From: a virus
Strand: one strand, 5' to 3'
DNA: 49,979 nucleotides
IMG/VR virus record: IMGVR_UViG_3300002835_000288
Coordinates: 1-49,979 of that record
Shown here: piece after piece, positions 17,098 through 26,200 of the stretch
Numbering within the stretch: the stretch's first letter is position 1
Layout: each line of letters starts with the position of its first letter
Position numbers and translations under genes: made by a program
The notes under the pieces: generated by a model
Told to the model about the DNA's origin: nothing
The model's input: only the letters and a program-made list of their open reading frames with translations
Databases searched by the model: none

Positions 17098-18039
17098 ATG
17101 TCGTTAATTCCTGCCATGCTTTTAGGTGGAGCATATAGACCATCTGGTAATAATGCTCCACCCACTGTTGATATTATTGTTATTGGTGGCGGCGGTGGTG
17201 GTGATGTCGGCGGCGGCGGTGGTGGTGGTGTGAGAGATATCAATAATATTGGCATTGCGCAAGGTGTTGTGTATCCTATTTCTGTTGGCGGAGGAGGAGG
17301 AACTAATACTAATGGTAGTGCTTCAAATTTCGCCGCCGCATCTTCGTTTCCAAACACAGATTTCAGAAAATGGCTAAACTCTACATTTCCAGGAACAAAT
17401 TACCCAGCAGCAGGTGGTGGTGGCGGCGGACTCGCAGGTTGGCTTCCTGGAAATCCGACTAATGCTGCTGGTAAAAGTGGTGGCTCTGGTGGTGGGGGAG
17501 GAATGGGTACAACACCAGCGCCTAACACAGGTGTATATACAGGTCTTCCTCCTGCTGTGCCTGCATCAGGTGGCGCGGGTAACACACCATCTTTCTCTCC
17601 ACCACAAGGTAATCCTGGCGGTTCTTCATCAGCTGATGCTTATTTTGGCGGTGGGGGAGGAGGAGGTTGGGGTGCTTCTGGACAAGCAGGTAGCACACCA
17701 AAAGGTGGTAATGGCGGATCTGGATATTCAAATAGTTTACTTGGTCCTTTAGTTTATGCAGGTGGTGGCGGAGGAGGTGGATCATCTGCTGGTGGTACAG
17801 GATCAGGCGGTGGTGGTAATGGTGGCGTCAGTGGCTCACAGGCTGGATCAAGAGCTGGCGGTGGCGGTGGTCGCGGCGTTCAGGGTGGTGGATCGAGTGG
17901 TGGTGGAGGAATTGTAGTTGTGTCTTACCCTAATGCTTATGATGACGCAACTTTGTTTCCTGGATCATCAGGAGCGCAACTAGCGCCAGATGGAACAAAA
18001 TATTACACATTTTCATTTAGCGGTTCAATTCGTTGGTAA
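17098..18039 (+). CDS. Glycine-rich tail fibre adhesin-like protein (313 aa)
   Basis: The ATG begins one base after the preceding stop. The N-terminus (MSLIPAMLLGGAYRPSG) is a short hydrophobic anchor-like segment often seen on small marine phage structural proteins. The rest is polyglycine loops with turns such as SVGGGGGTNTNG and an ending like other members (GGGGIVVVSYP). It is a single-module relative of the protein at 11324 and likewise follows a collagen-like fibre, so it is probably the receptor-contacting tip component of that fibre. The fold is assigned by composition; no receptor can be named. Confidence 0.7.
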   Translation: MSLIPAMLLGGAYRPSGNNAPPTVDIIVIGGGGGGDVGGGGGGGVRDINNIGIAQGVVYPISVGGGGGTNTNGSASNFAAASSFPNTDFRKWLNSTFPGTNYPAAGGGGGGLAGWLPGNPTNAAGKSGGSGGGGGMGTTPAPNTGVYTGLPPAVPASGGAGNTPSFSPPQGNPGGSSSADAYFGGGGGGGWGASGQAGSTPKGGNGGSGYSNSLLGPLVYAGGGGGGGSSAGGTGSGGGGNGGVSGSQAGSRAGGGGGRGVQGGGSSGGGGIVVVSYPNAYDDATLFPGSSGAQLAPDGTKYYTFSFSGSIRW

Positions 18040-18045
18040 TGGTAA

Positions 18046-18053
18046 AATAAATA
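18046..18053 (+). promoter_or_regulatory. Putative T4-type late promoter (AATAAATA)
   Basis: The motif is in the 38-base gap before the short collagen-like gene, 24 bases from the ATG at 18078. Confidence 0.6.
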
Positions 18054-18077
18054 TTTAAAATTAATTAGGTTTAAAAA

Positions 18078-18680
18078 ATGCCAACAACATTATCGTCAAT
18101 ATTACCAGCAGTACCTCCTGGCGCTCAAGGCGCTCAGGGTGCACAAGGTCATCAAGGTGTACAAGGAGCTCAAGGCGTACAGGGTTCGCAAGGTAGTGAT
18201 GTAGTTGTCGAAAATTCTTCTGCTACAATTTATTATCCAGTTATATCGACTTCAACAACTGGTGCGTTAACACCGAATGTTTCAACGACAAAATTACAAT
18301 TTCAACCATCAATTGGCGAATTAAGCGCAAACATATATGCAGCAAATTCATACGTGCATTACGCATCAAATCCTTCAATTGCAACAAACGTATTAACATT
18401 AGATTTGCGCCTTGCTAATTTTTTCTATGTAACATTAAATGCAAACATTAATACGTTGACAATAAACAACACAGAAGCAACAAATCAAGTTTCTTCATTT
18501 GCAGTACTATTTACTGCAGATGGAACTGCAAGAACAGTCAGTTGGCCAGTCAATTTTTATTGGCCAAGCGGCACTGCTCCAACATTAACATCAGTAAACG
18601 GCAAGAAAGATTTATTTTTCTTCTTTACTCATGACGGCGGAACAAATTGGTACGCTCTCACTTCAGGACAAAATCTATAA
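18078..18680 (+). CDS. Short collagen-like fibre protein (200 aa)
   Basis: After a 14-residue head come only about nine Gly-X-Gln-type triplets (GAQGAQGAQGHQGVQ), then a ~160-residue non-collagenous domain with many short beta strands. This includes VLTLDLRLANFFYVTLNANI and the closing LFFFFTHDGGTNWYAL. The closing motif (hydrophobic run, then H/Y-D-G-T-x-W-Y) is common in C-terminal domains of marine phage fibres. It contains no Gly-X-Lys triplet. Its shortness suggests a tip or collar subunit and not a full-length fibre. Confidence 0.75.
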   Translation: MPTTLSSILPAVPPGAQGAQGAQGHQGVQGAQGVQGSQGSDVVVENSSATIYYPVISTSTTGALTPNVSTTKLQFQPSIGELSANIYAANSYVHYASNPSIATNVLTLDLRLANFFYVTLNANINTLTINNTEATNQVSSFAVLFTADGTARTVSWPVNFYWPSGTAPTLTSVNGKKDLFFFFTHDGGTNWYALTSGQNL

Positions 18681-19216
18681 TGTCTAATTATGCACTCGTA
18701 GAAAATAATGAAGTTGTTGGTGTTTATTCACATCTTCCAACAAATTGGAAAAATGTGAGCAATTTTTTTGCGCTTGAAGGTGATGATGATACTTTAAAAA
18801 CATTCGGTTGGTATAAAGTAGTGAAGACAACACCTTCTTACGATCCAACAACACAAAGATTAGAAGGTGTGCGTTCTTGGTATGATGTTGAAACAGACAC
18901 CGCATACACTGTTGATCTTGTTGTTGACATTCCAGTATATCCTGAACATTCTTCATTTTTAACAGAAGAAGAATTAGAACAACAAAGATTAAAAGATATT
19001 GAAACTCGTTGGATAGAAGTTCGTATCGAACGCGACAAACGTATGAAAGATTTTGAGTGGCGATATGTTCGCTATGAGCGTCAAGTTCGCCTTTCTTTAA
19101 CAACGACAGACAATATAACTGATTTGGATCAATATATGCAATCTCTTGCAGATATAACAACACAATCAGATCCATACAATATTGTTTGGCCAACTTATAA
19201 TGCATCAGAGTCATGA
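18680..19216 (+). CDS. Tail fibre assembly/chaperone-like protein (178 aa)
   Basis: The ATG at 18680 shares its first base with the preceding TAA; a longer frame from 18647 lies inside the upstream gene and is not preferred. The N-terminal half reads YALVENNEVVGVYSHLPTNW followed by a Trp-Tyr-Lys-Val segment. The C-terminal half is helical, with RWIEVRIERDKRMKDFEWR and a final IVWPTYN. This combination resembles phage tail-fibre assembly chaperones, which carry an x-R-D-x-x-x-x-D-W helix and end in a WP motif. It overlaps the next gene by four bases (ATGA), implying coupled translation with the RCC1 protein that it may help fold or assemble. Confidence 0.65.
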   Translation: MSNYALVENNEVVGVYSHLPTNWKNVSNFFALEGDDDTLKTFGWYKVVKTTPSYDPTTQRLEGVRSWYDVETDTAYTVDLVVDIPVYPEHSSFLTEEELEQQRLKDIETRWIEVRIERDKRMKDFEWRYVRYERQVRLSLTTTDNITDLDQYMQSLADITTQSDPYNIVWPTYNASES

Positions 19217-22200
19217 TATTAAATACTTGGTTATTAAGCGTACAACGAGCAGCAGGTGGTTTAGCTCCCGCAGGATTATTTACCTGGGGCTTAAACGCAA
19301 CTGGACAACTTGGTGATGGTACTACACTTAACGATGAGATTCCAACAAAAATTGGGTTTGAATCTTGGTCGCAAATTTCAACTGGCGATTCATATACTGT
19401 TGGTATTTTATCAAATAGTAGACTATATGCCTGGGGTCAAAATAATCTAGGTCAACTTGGTGACGGCACAACTCTCAATAAATCATCACCTATACAAATT
19501 GGTACTTTGAGCTGGCGTAACGTTGTTGCTGCTAAAGATGGTAAGACCACTCTTGCTATTGCATCAAATGGCGCTTTGTATGCTTGGGGCAATAATACCA
19601 GCGGTCAGTTTGGTGACGGAACGTTTGTTAATAAATCTTCGCCTGTTAAAATCGGCAGTTCAAGTTGGATAGGGTTAACCGCCAGTCTTGGAATAACAGC
19701 TGCTATTACTTCCGATTATACTTTATGGAGTTGGGGATTTTTCAACGCTCTTGGTGATGGTCAAACTAATACATCAACAACCCCAGTACAGATAGGTCAA
19801 TCTGGAATATCTTATGTTTCAGTTACTGCTTGTCAGGGTGTTAACACTACGCTCGTTAATCCAGGTTTATTTACTGTTCGCGATGGCTATTTACTTGCAT
19901 TAGACAATACAGGTAGAATTTGGACAGCAGGCAATATCGGAACACCAGGAAATTATTGGTATGAAATCGCAGTTGGCACCGAACATGTTCTTGCGTTGAG
20001 ATCTGATGGACGTTTATTTGGTTGGGGTCAAAATAGCACTTATGGTAATGTAGGCGACGGAACAGCATTCAATCGTTCATCACCAGTTTCTATAGGCACT
20101 TCAAGTTGGATTGCAATTGGCGCTGCTGGTTATACATCATATGCAATCAGGTCTGACGGAGCATTATTTGCTTGGGGTGATAATAGAGGCGGTGAAATTG
20201 GTGATGGTCAAACGGTTAAAGATTTTTCTGATACCGTATCTTGGACCAAAATTTTTGCTAGTAGCAATACATTTTTTGCAACAACTTCTGATGGTTCTTT
20301 CTGGGGTTGGGGTGAAAATAATGTTGGACAACTCGGTGTTGGTAACACTGTTAATCATAATTTTCCATACAAACTTAATTATATTTTCAATGCGGTTTCA
20401 CCACCAACAATTTTAGATTTTAGTGTTGGTTCGCAAACCTGTGGAGTTATAACATCAAATGGTGCCCTCTATATGTGGGGTGGTAACGCAACTGGACAAG
20501 TTGGCGACAATACATCAGTAAATAAATCTTCACCAATCAAAATTGGTTCTCAAAGTTGGGCAAAAATTTCTGTAGGACCTACGCACACTCTCGCGATTAA
20601 TGCTACTGGTCAATTGTTTTCGTGGGGAAGCGGAAATCAAATGGGAGATAATGTTGCTGGCACTAAATCTTCTCCTGTACAAATCGGCACAAATCAAGCC
20701 TCAAGTTGGTCATTTATTTCAGCAGGTGGTCCACAAATGATGGCTATTTCAAGCCTAGGACATCTGTATAGTTGGGGGGCGCAATTTGCTGGAGAACTCG
20801 GAACTGGAAACGCAGGATCTGTCTCATATGATCCGCGTTCTTGGACACAAATTGCTATAAGCGGAACTGCTTCATATGCAATTGATACAAATCAAACCTT
20901 ATATGTTTGGGGTAATCGATTACTTGGTGGTCTTGGTGATGGTTCAACCGTTTCATTTAATAATACTCCTCTTGCCCTTCCAGCTTTTAGTGGAACTCAA
21001 TGTAGTAAAATTACTGGCGCAATAAATTCTACAGGTCCTGCCGCTGCACTGGTATTGACTGATGGGCGATTGTGGACATGGGGAATTGGCACTAGTGGTC
21101 TTGGTGCAAGAGGAGCTGCTGGAGCTATTTCTGCCCCATCACAAGTTTTGGGAAGTTGGCTTACAGTCGAATCTGGTGCATTCAATCAAGCTGGACTTAA
21201 AGTTGGAAATACACTATTTACTTGGGGCGGTAACGCAACTGGACAACTTGGTGATGGTACAACAATTGCTAAATCATCCCCAGTTCAAATTGGCTCAGAA
21301 AGTTGGACGCAAGTTGCTCTTACCGCAAATGCAATAGCAGCGATTCACGCTAACGGTGCATTATATACTTGGGGTGCAGCTCTAGAGCTTGGAGATGGTT
21401 CAACAGCAAATAGATCGTCACCAGTAAAAATTGGTACTGAAAGTTGGTTGATGATCGCGGGAGGTGCATCAGGTCACTTCGCGGCAATTCATTCGAATGG
21501 TGCATTGTTTACTTGGGGTTATAATGCATTTGGTGAGTTAGGTAACGGAACAACAGTAAATCAATCATCAATGATTCAAATTGGCGCATCAAGTTGGTCT
21601 TTTGTTGGTGGACGTTTCCGTACTACTATTGGTCGATTAGTTAGCGATTCTGCAAATCTTTATACATGGGGTGCTGATTACAGAACTACAACAGATACTG
21701 CACGAAGTTCACCAGTATTGTTACAAGGATACAAAGATTATTTGCCATCAAATTCGCCATATTTAGTTGGTCCAGTAAATGTCGTTTTAGCAATTAATTC
21801 CAATTCACATTTAATAGCGTGGGGTAACAATAGTCTTGGTCAGTTGGGGCTTGCAAATACGACTAGTTATAATTCACCAAGAAGAACACTTCAATTTAAC
21901 CTTGGAACGACAGTAACTCCAGCATTCAGATATTACCCACATTTTGTTGGTACTGATGGTACAGAACCTTGGAACACCCCAGAAACAACAATAGGATTAT
22001 CAAGTTGGTCTTTTGTTAGTACGGGCGGCACAGGCACTAATAACGGTCATACTTTAGCAATTAAAAATAATGGCGAGTTATGGGCTTGGGGAAATAATGT
22101 GTTTGGAAATATCGGCGATGGAACAACTACCTCTAAATCATCTCCAGTACAAATTGGAGCATCTTCTTGGAAATATGCATCTGCTGGCGCTTGGGGTAGT

Positions 22201-23241
22201 TGGACATCAGCGGCAATTGCGCAAGACGATGCATTGTTTGCGTGGGGATTGAATGAAAGAGGTTCATTTGGTGATGGTACAACGATTAATAAATCCTCAC
22301 CAGTTAGAATTGGCACAAGTTCTTGGTCAATAATTGCTGCTACTGGATGGGGAATGGCAGGATCTCTTAAAGGAGTTTCTGGAAATCTTTATGCTTGGGG
22401 TGTAGGAGCAAACGGTGCTCGTGCCGCATATTCTACAACGACAAACGTTTCATCTCCAGTTCAAGTTGGATTGTTTAATTTTAGAGTATCTCCAATTCAA
22501 ATTGGTACTAACAGCTGGTCAAAAATTTCAGCTGGATTAAGTTACGCAGTTGGCTTATTGGCAAATGGGCAAATATATTCTTGGGGATTAAATAGTGTTG
22601 GTCAACTTGGTGATGGAACAACAACGAGCAGATCTTCTCCTGTATTCACTTCCATTACATCAGGTATAAGTTGGGCACAAATAACTTCTGCTGAAGTTAC
22701 TGCTTATGCAAGAGCGGCAAATGGCGCACTCTATGCTTGGGGTGGCAGCGCACTTGGTCAACTTGGTGACGGTACAACAGTTAATAAATCGTCATTAGTG
22801 AAAATCGGTAATGAATCTTGGACTCAAATTTCTGCAGGTGGTAGTCATGCTATGGGTATCCTTGCTAATAATAAATTAGCTGCGTGGGGATTGAATGCAA
22901 GAGGTCAATTAGGTGATGGAACGACAGTAAATAAATCATCGCCTGTTGTGATTGGTGCTGAATCGTGGTCATCAATCACCGCAGGAGTTAATACTGCAAT
23001 TGGTGTGAATAGTTCTGGTGCATTGTTTACTTGGGGTGATAATCAATACGGACAGTTAGCGCAAGGAACAACAATATCGCGTTCATCTCCTATTCAGGTC
23101 GGTATCGGCACAAGTTGGTGGAAAGGTGCCGCAAGCGATACTGGCGCATTCGGTACAGCAATTTATGTGACAAAGAGCGGAACAATAGTAAGCGCAGGTT
23201 ACAACAATACAGGCGCAATGGGCGATAACACTATAACTTAA
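19213..23241 (+). CDS. Giant RCC1-repeat protein A (1,342 aa)
   Basis: Overlaps the previous stop by four bases. After a ~22-residue leader (MILNTWLLSVQRAAGG) almost the whole chain is RCC1-type repeats of about 45-55 residues: LFTWGLNATGQLGDGTT, then SSPVQIG and SW plus a hydrophobic strand. RCC1 repeats normally build seven-bladed beta-propellers, so several propellers in series are expected. In bacteria and phages such repeats appear in large surface or structural proteins with no link to eukaryotic Ran signalling. Its place among fibre genes suggests an adhesin or fibre. The chain ends inside a repeat (GAMGDNTIT), and the missing continuation appears at the start of the next gene in the same frame. 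Several blades are irregular, lacking the GDG loop or carrying longer strands. Confidence 0.85.
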   Translation: MILNTWLLSVQRAAGGLAPAGLFTWGLNATGQLGDGTTLNDEIPTKIGFESWSQISTGDSYTVGILSNSRLYAWGQNNLGQLGDGTTLNKSSPIQIGTLSWRNVVAAKDGKTTLAIASNGALYAWGNNTSGQFGDGTFVNKSSPVKIGSSSWIGLTASLGITAAITSDYTLWSWGFFNALGDGQTNTSTTPVQIGQSGISYVSVTACQGVNTTLVNPGLFTVRDGYLLALDNTGRIWTAGNIGTPGNYWYEIAVGTEHVLALRSDGRLFGWGQNSTYGNVGDGTAFNRSSPVSIGTSSWIAIGAAGYTSYAIRSDGALFAWGDNRGGEIGDGQTVKDFSDTVSWTKIFASSNTFFATTSDGSFWGWGENNVGQLGVGNTVNHNFPYKLNYIFNAVSPPTILDFSVGSQTCGVITSNGALYMWGGNATGQVGDNTSVNKSSPIKIGSQSWAKISVGPTHTLAINATGQLFSWGSGNQMGDNVAGTKSSPVQIGTNQASSWSFISAGGPQMMAISSLGHLYSWGAQFAGELGTGNAGSVSYDPRSWTQIAISGTASYAIDTNQTLYVWGNRLLGGLGDGSTVSFNNTPLALPAFSGTQCSKITGAINSTGPAAALVLTDGRLWTWGIGTSGLGARGAAGAISAPSQVLGSWLTVESGAFNQAGLKVGNTLFTWGGNATGQLGDGTTIAKSSPVQIGSESWTQVALTANAIAAIHANGALYTWGAALELGDGSTANRSSPVKIGTESWLMIAGGASGHFAAIHSNGALFTWGYNAFGELGNGTTVNQSSMIQIGASSWSFVGGRFRTTIGRLVSDSANLYTWGADYRTTTDTARSSPVLLQGYKDYLPSNSPYLVGPVNVVLAINSNSHLIAWGNNSLGQLGLANTTSYNSPRRTLQFNLGTTVTPAFRYYPHFVGTDGTEPWNTPETTIGLSSWSFVSTGGTGTNNGHTLAIKNNGELWAWGNNVFGNIGDGTTTSKSSPVQIGASSWKYASAGAWGSWTSAAIAQDDALFAWGLNERGSFGDGTTINKSSPVRIGTSSWSIIAATGWGMAGSLKGVSGNLYAWGVGANGARAAYSTTTNVSSPVQVGLFNFRVSPIQIGTNSWSKISAGLSYAVGLLANGQIYSWGLNSVGQLGDGTTTSRSSPVFTSITSGISWAQITSAEVTAYARAANGALYAWGGSALGQLGDGTTVNKSSLVKIGNESWTQISAGGSHAMGILANNKLAAWGLNARGQLGDGTTVNKSSPVVIGAESWSSITAGVNTAIGVNSSGALFTWGDNQYGQLAQGTTISRSSPIQVGIGTSWWKGAASDTGAFGTAIYVTKSGTIVSAGYNNTGAMGDNTIT

Positions 23242-23243
23242 CA

Positions 23244-23251
23244 TATAAATA
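23244..23251 (+). promoter_or_regulatory. Putative T4 consensus late promoter (TATAAATA) at RCC1 gene split
   Basis: This is the exact T4 late consensus octamer, three bases after the stop of protein A and five bases before the ATG of protein B. With T4-type spacing the transcript would begin at about the ATG itself, giving little or no leader. Confidence 0.6.
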
Positions 23252-23256
23252 TTCGT

Positions 23257-26200
23257 ATGTCAAAATCATCACCAGTTTCAATTACAACCAGCAATCGAAC
23301 AGCGGTCGCACTACTCGATGTGCCAGCAAATTCAGGAACTTCTTCTTGGACTGCTATCAGTGCAGGCGTCGATGGTGCATTAGCAATTAATGCATCAGGA
23401 ACATTATTTGCTTGGGGTGGTGCAAATGCAACTGGCGATCTTATTCTTACTAGTTGGTCAAAAGTCAGTCAAGGATTGAGCCATGCAATGGCACTTGCGC
23501 CAAACGGCGCATTGTATGTTTGGGGATTAAATTCAACTGGACAACTTGGCGATGGTACGACTCTTAATAAATCATCACCAACACTTTTAAGTTCTGAAAG
23601 TTGGAGTCAAATTTCTGCAGGATGGTCTCATTCTGGCGCTATTCATTCGAATGGTGCTTTATATATGTGGGGATTAAATTCCTCTGGTCAATTGGGTAAT
23701 GATGATGCTACAGCAACACCAGTTAATCGATCATCACCAATACAAATCGGCAATCGTAGTTGGTCATTTTTGTCTGTTGGTAATAATCACACTGCAGCTG
23801 TTACAACAAACGGTGAAATTTTTGTTTGGGGTAATAACTGGGCAGGACAAATTGGTGATGGTAGTGTTATTGGTTTCCGTAATAGCGGTGGATGGGATTC
23901 GTTCACTTTAGGTGGAAATAGAAGTGGCATCATCGCAGAAAAAGATTCAACAAGTGGTGCTAATCTTTTTGCTTGGGGTACTTCTGTTATTGGCGATGGA
24001 ACAACAACTGCGCGCATATCTCCAACTGCGGTAAGTACATCAATTTCAAATTGGAATTATGTTGCTGACGGCGTCTCAGGATCTCATTATGCTGCCATTT
24101 CATCAAATGGTGCCTTATACACTTGGGGCATCAATGCAAATGGTCAACTTGGTGATGGCACAACAGTAAATAAATCATCACCTGTTAAAATAGGTTCAGA
24201 ATCTTGGACAAGAGTTGCTGTTGCAGGCAGTCATACAATCGGTGTTCTCGCAAACGGCGCATTGTATGTTTGGGGCGTGAATGCAGGAGGTCAACTTGGT
24301 GACGGTACGACTGTTCCAAAATCTTCACCAGTTAAAATTGGTGCTGAATCTTGGACAGAAGTTGCAGGCGGTTCATTAAACTCGTATGCAATTCGCAACA
24401 ATGGAACATTATACTCTTGGGGTTCTGGTACCAATGGAATGTTGGGAAACCAAGATGACCTATTAGTCAATCGTTCTTCGCCAGTTCAAGTTGCTGGCAG
24501 TTGGACAAAAATCACATGTTCTGATTCACATGTATTTGCAGTAAACTCCACAGGAAGTCTTTTTGGTTGGGGTAACAATTCAATTGGTCAAGTTGGTATT
24601 CAGTCTGGTGAGTCATTTGCGTTAAAGAAAACAACATCTTGGTCTAAAGTTTCTGTTGGAAAAGTTGGTATTGCTGCATCAGGTGGCACAATGCTCGCTA
24701 CCAACTCAACAGGAATATTGTTTGGATGGGGTATAAACAATAATGGCGTTATTGGTGACGGCACAACAATTAATAAATCCTCACCTGTTCAAATCGGTTC
24801 AGAAAGTTGGCAATTTATCGCTTGTGGTGGGTTTGCGCCAAGTGCTGCAATTCACTCAAATGGTGCTCTTTTCATGTGGGGACCAAATTCACTAGGACAA
24901 TTGGGTGATGGTACGACTGTAGGTAAATCTTCACCTGTTAAAATCGGTAGTGAATCTTGGTCATTAGTCAGTATTAATGGAAGCCATTGTGTTGGAATTC
25001 TTGCAAATGGTGCACTTTATGCTTGGGGTTCTGGCGTAAGTGGCATATTAGGTGATGGTACAACTGTATCAAAATCTTCTCCAGTCAAAATCGGCGCTCA
25101 ATCGTGGTTAACTGTTGAAGCTGGTCTTAATCACAGTGTTGGTGTTCTATCTAATGGAGCACTTTATGTGTGGGGTTTAGGCACTTCGGGTCAAATTGGT
25201 GATGGTACATCAGTCAGTAAATCCTCTCCCGTTAAAATTGGCGCTTCAAGTTGGACATCTGTGGCAGCTGGAGTAGATTTTTCTGTCGGAACAACAAGCG
25301 CGAATGTTGCATTTGCATGGGGACTGGGAACAGGCGGACAACTAGGTTTTAGTGCAACTGCAGCAAATAGAAGTTCTCCTGTTGCTGTTGCTGGTGCGTT
25401 AACAACTTTTGTTCGACCAAACAAAGTTTTTGCTGGAATGAGTCACTGTGCTGCACTAGATTCTACAAATGGAACTGTGTATATTTGGGGTCAAGGATCA
25501 AGCGGTCAGTTAGGGCAAGCGACAGGAAGAGGAACAGTACAAAGTGCTGCACAAAGAAACACTCCCGTAACTGCTTCAAATTTCGGTGCTCCTGTTATTG
25601 ATTGTTTCTCTGCTGGCGCCCGCGATTTCACTAGCCAAGCTCCTGCTATCGGGTTTGTTCGCGCCGATGGCTCATATTGGATATGGGGTAATAATGGCGC
25701 ATCTGGATTGTTTGGTGATGGTTTAACAACACTCACAACCAGAACAGGACCAGAATATACAACCACCACATTGGGATCATATGATTGGGTTGCTGGTTCT
25801 ATGCGCGAGCAAGGCGGCGCAGCGTTTGGTATTCGAAGAATTAACAATGGCGAGCTATTCTCTTGGGGAAGAGGTACATCTGGTGTGCTAGGTATTGGCG
25901 CCACAACAAATAGAAGTTCACCAGTAAGTGTTGGTAATGCTGGTGGAATTGGCTATTCAAGCGTTGCTGCTGGTGCTTTAACTGCTGCGGCAATTGATAA
26001 GAATGGCGGTCTCTGGACTTGGGGTCGCGGCACAAATGGTGAATTGGGTAATGGTGCTGCAACAAACACTTCAACACCAGGTAAAGTTGGCAGCGAAAGT
26101 TGGGCAATGGTTAGCATTGCAAGTTATACGTTAGGCATTCACGCTAATGGTGCATTATTTGCCTGGGGCGATAATGACTTTGGTAAACTGGGAGACGGCA

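Noticed and set aside
11324-18039. Diversity-generating retroelement acting on adhesin genes
   Set aside because: No reverse transcriptase or template-repeat pair with adenine-specific differences is visible.
23239-23241. Sequencing error creating the stop between the RCC1 genes
   Set aside because: A single error would not also insert five extra codons, a consensus late promoter and an ATG. The whole 21 bases are extra relative to the repeat.
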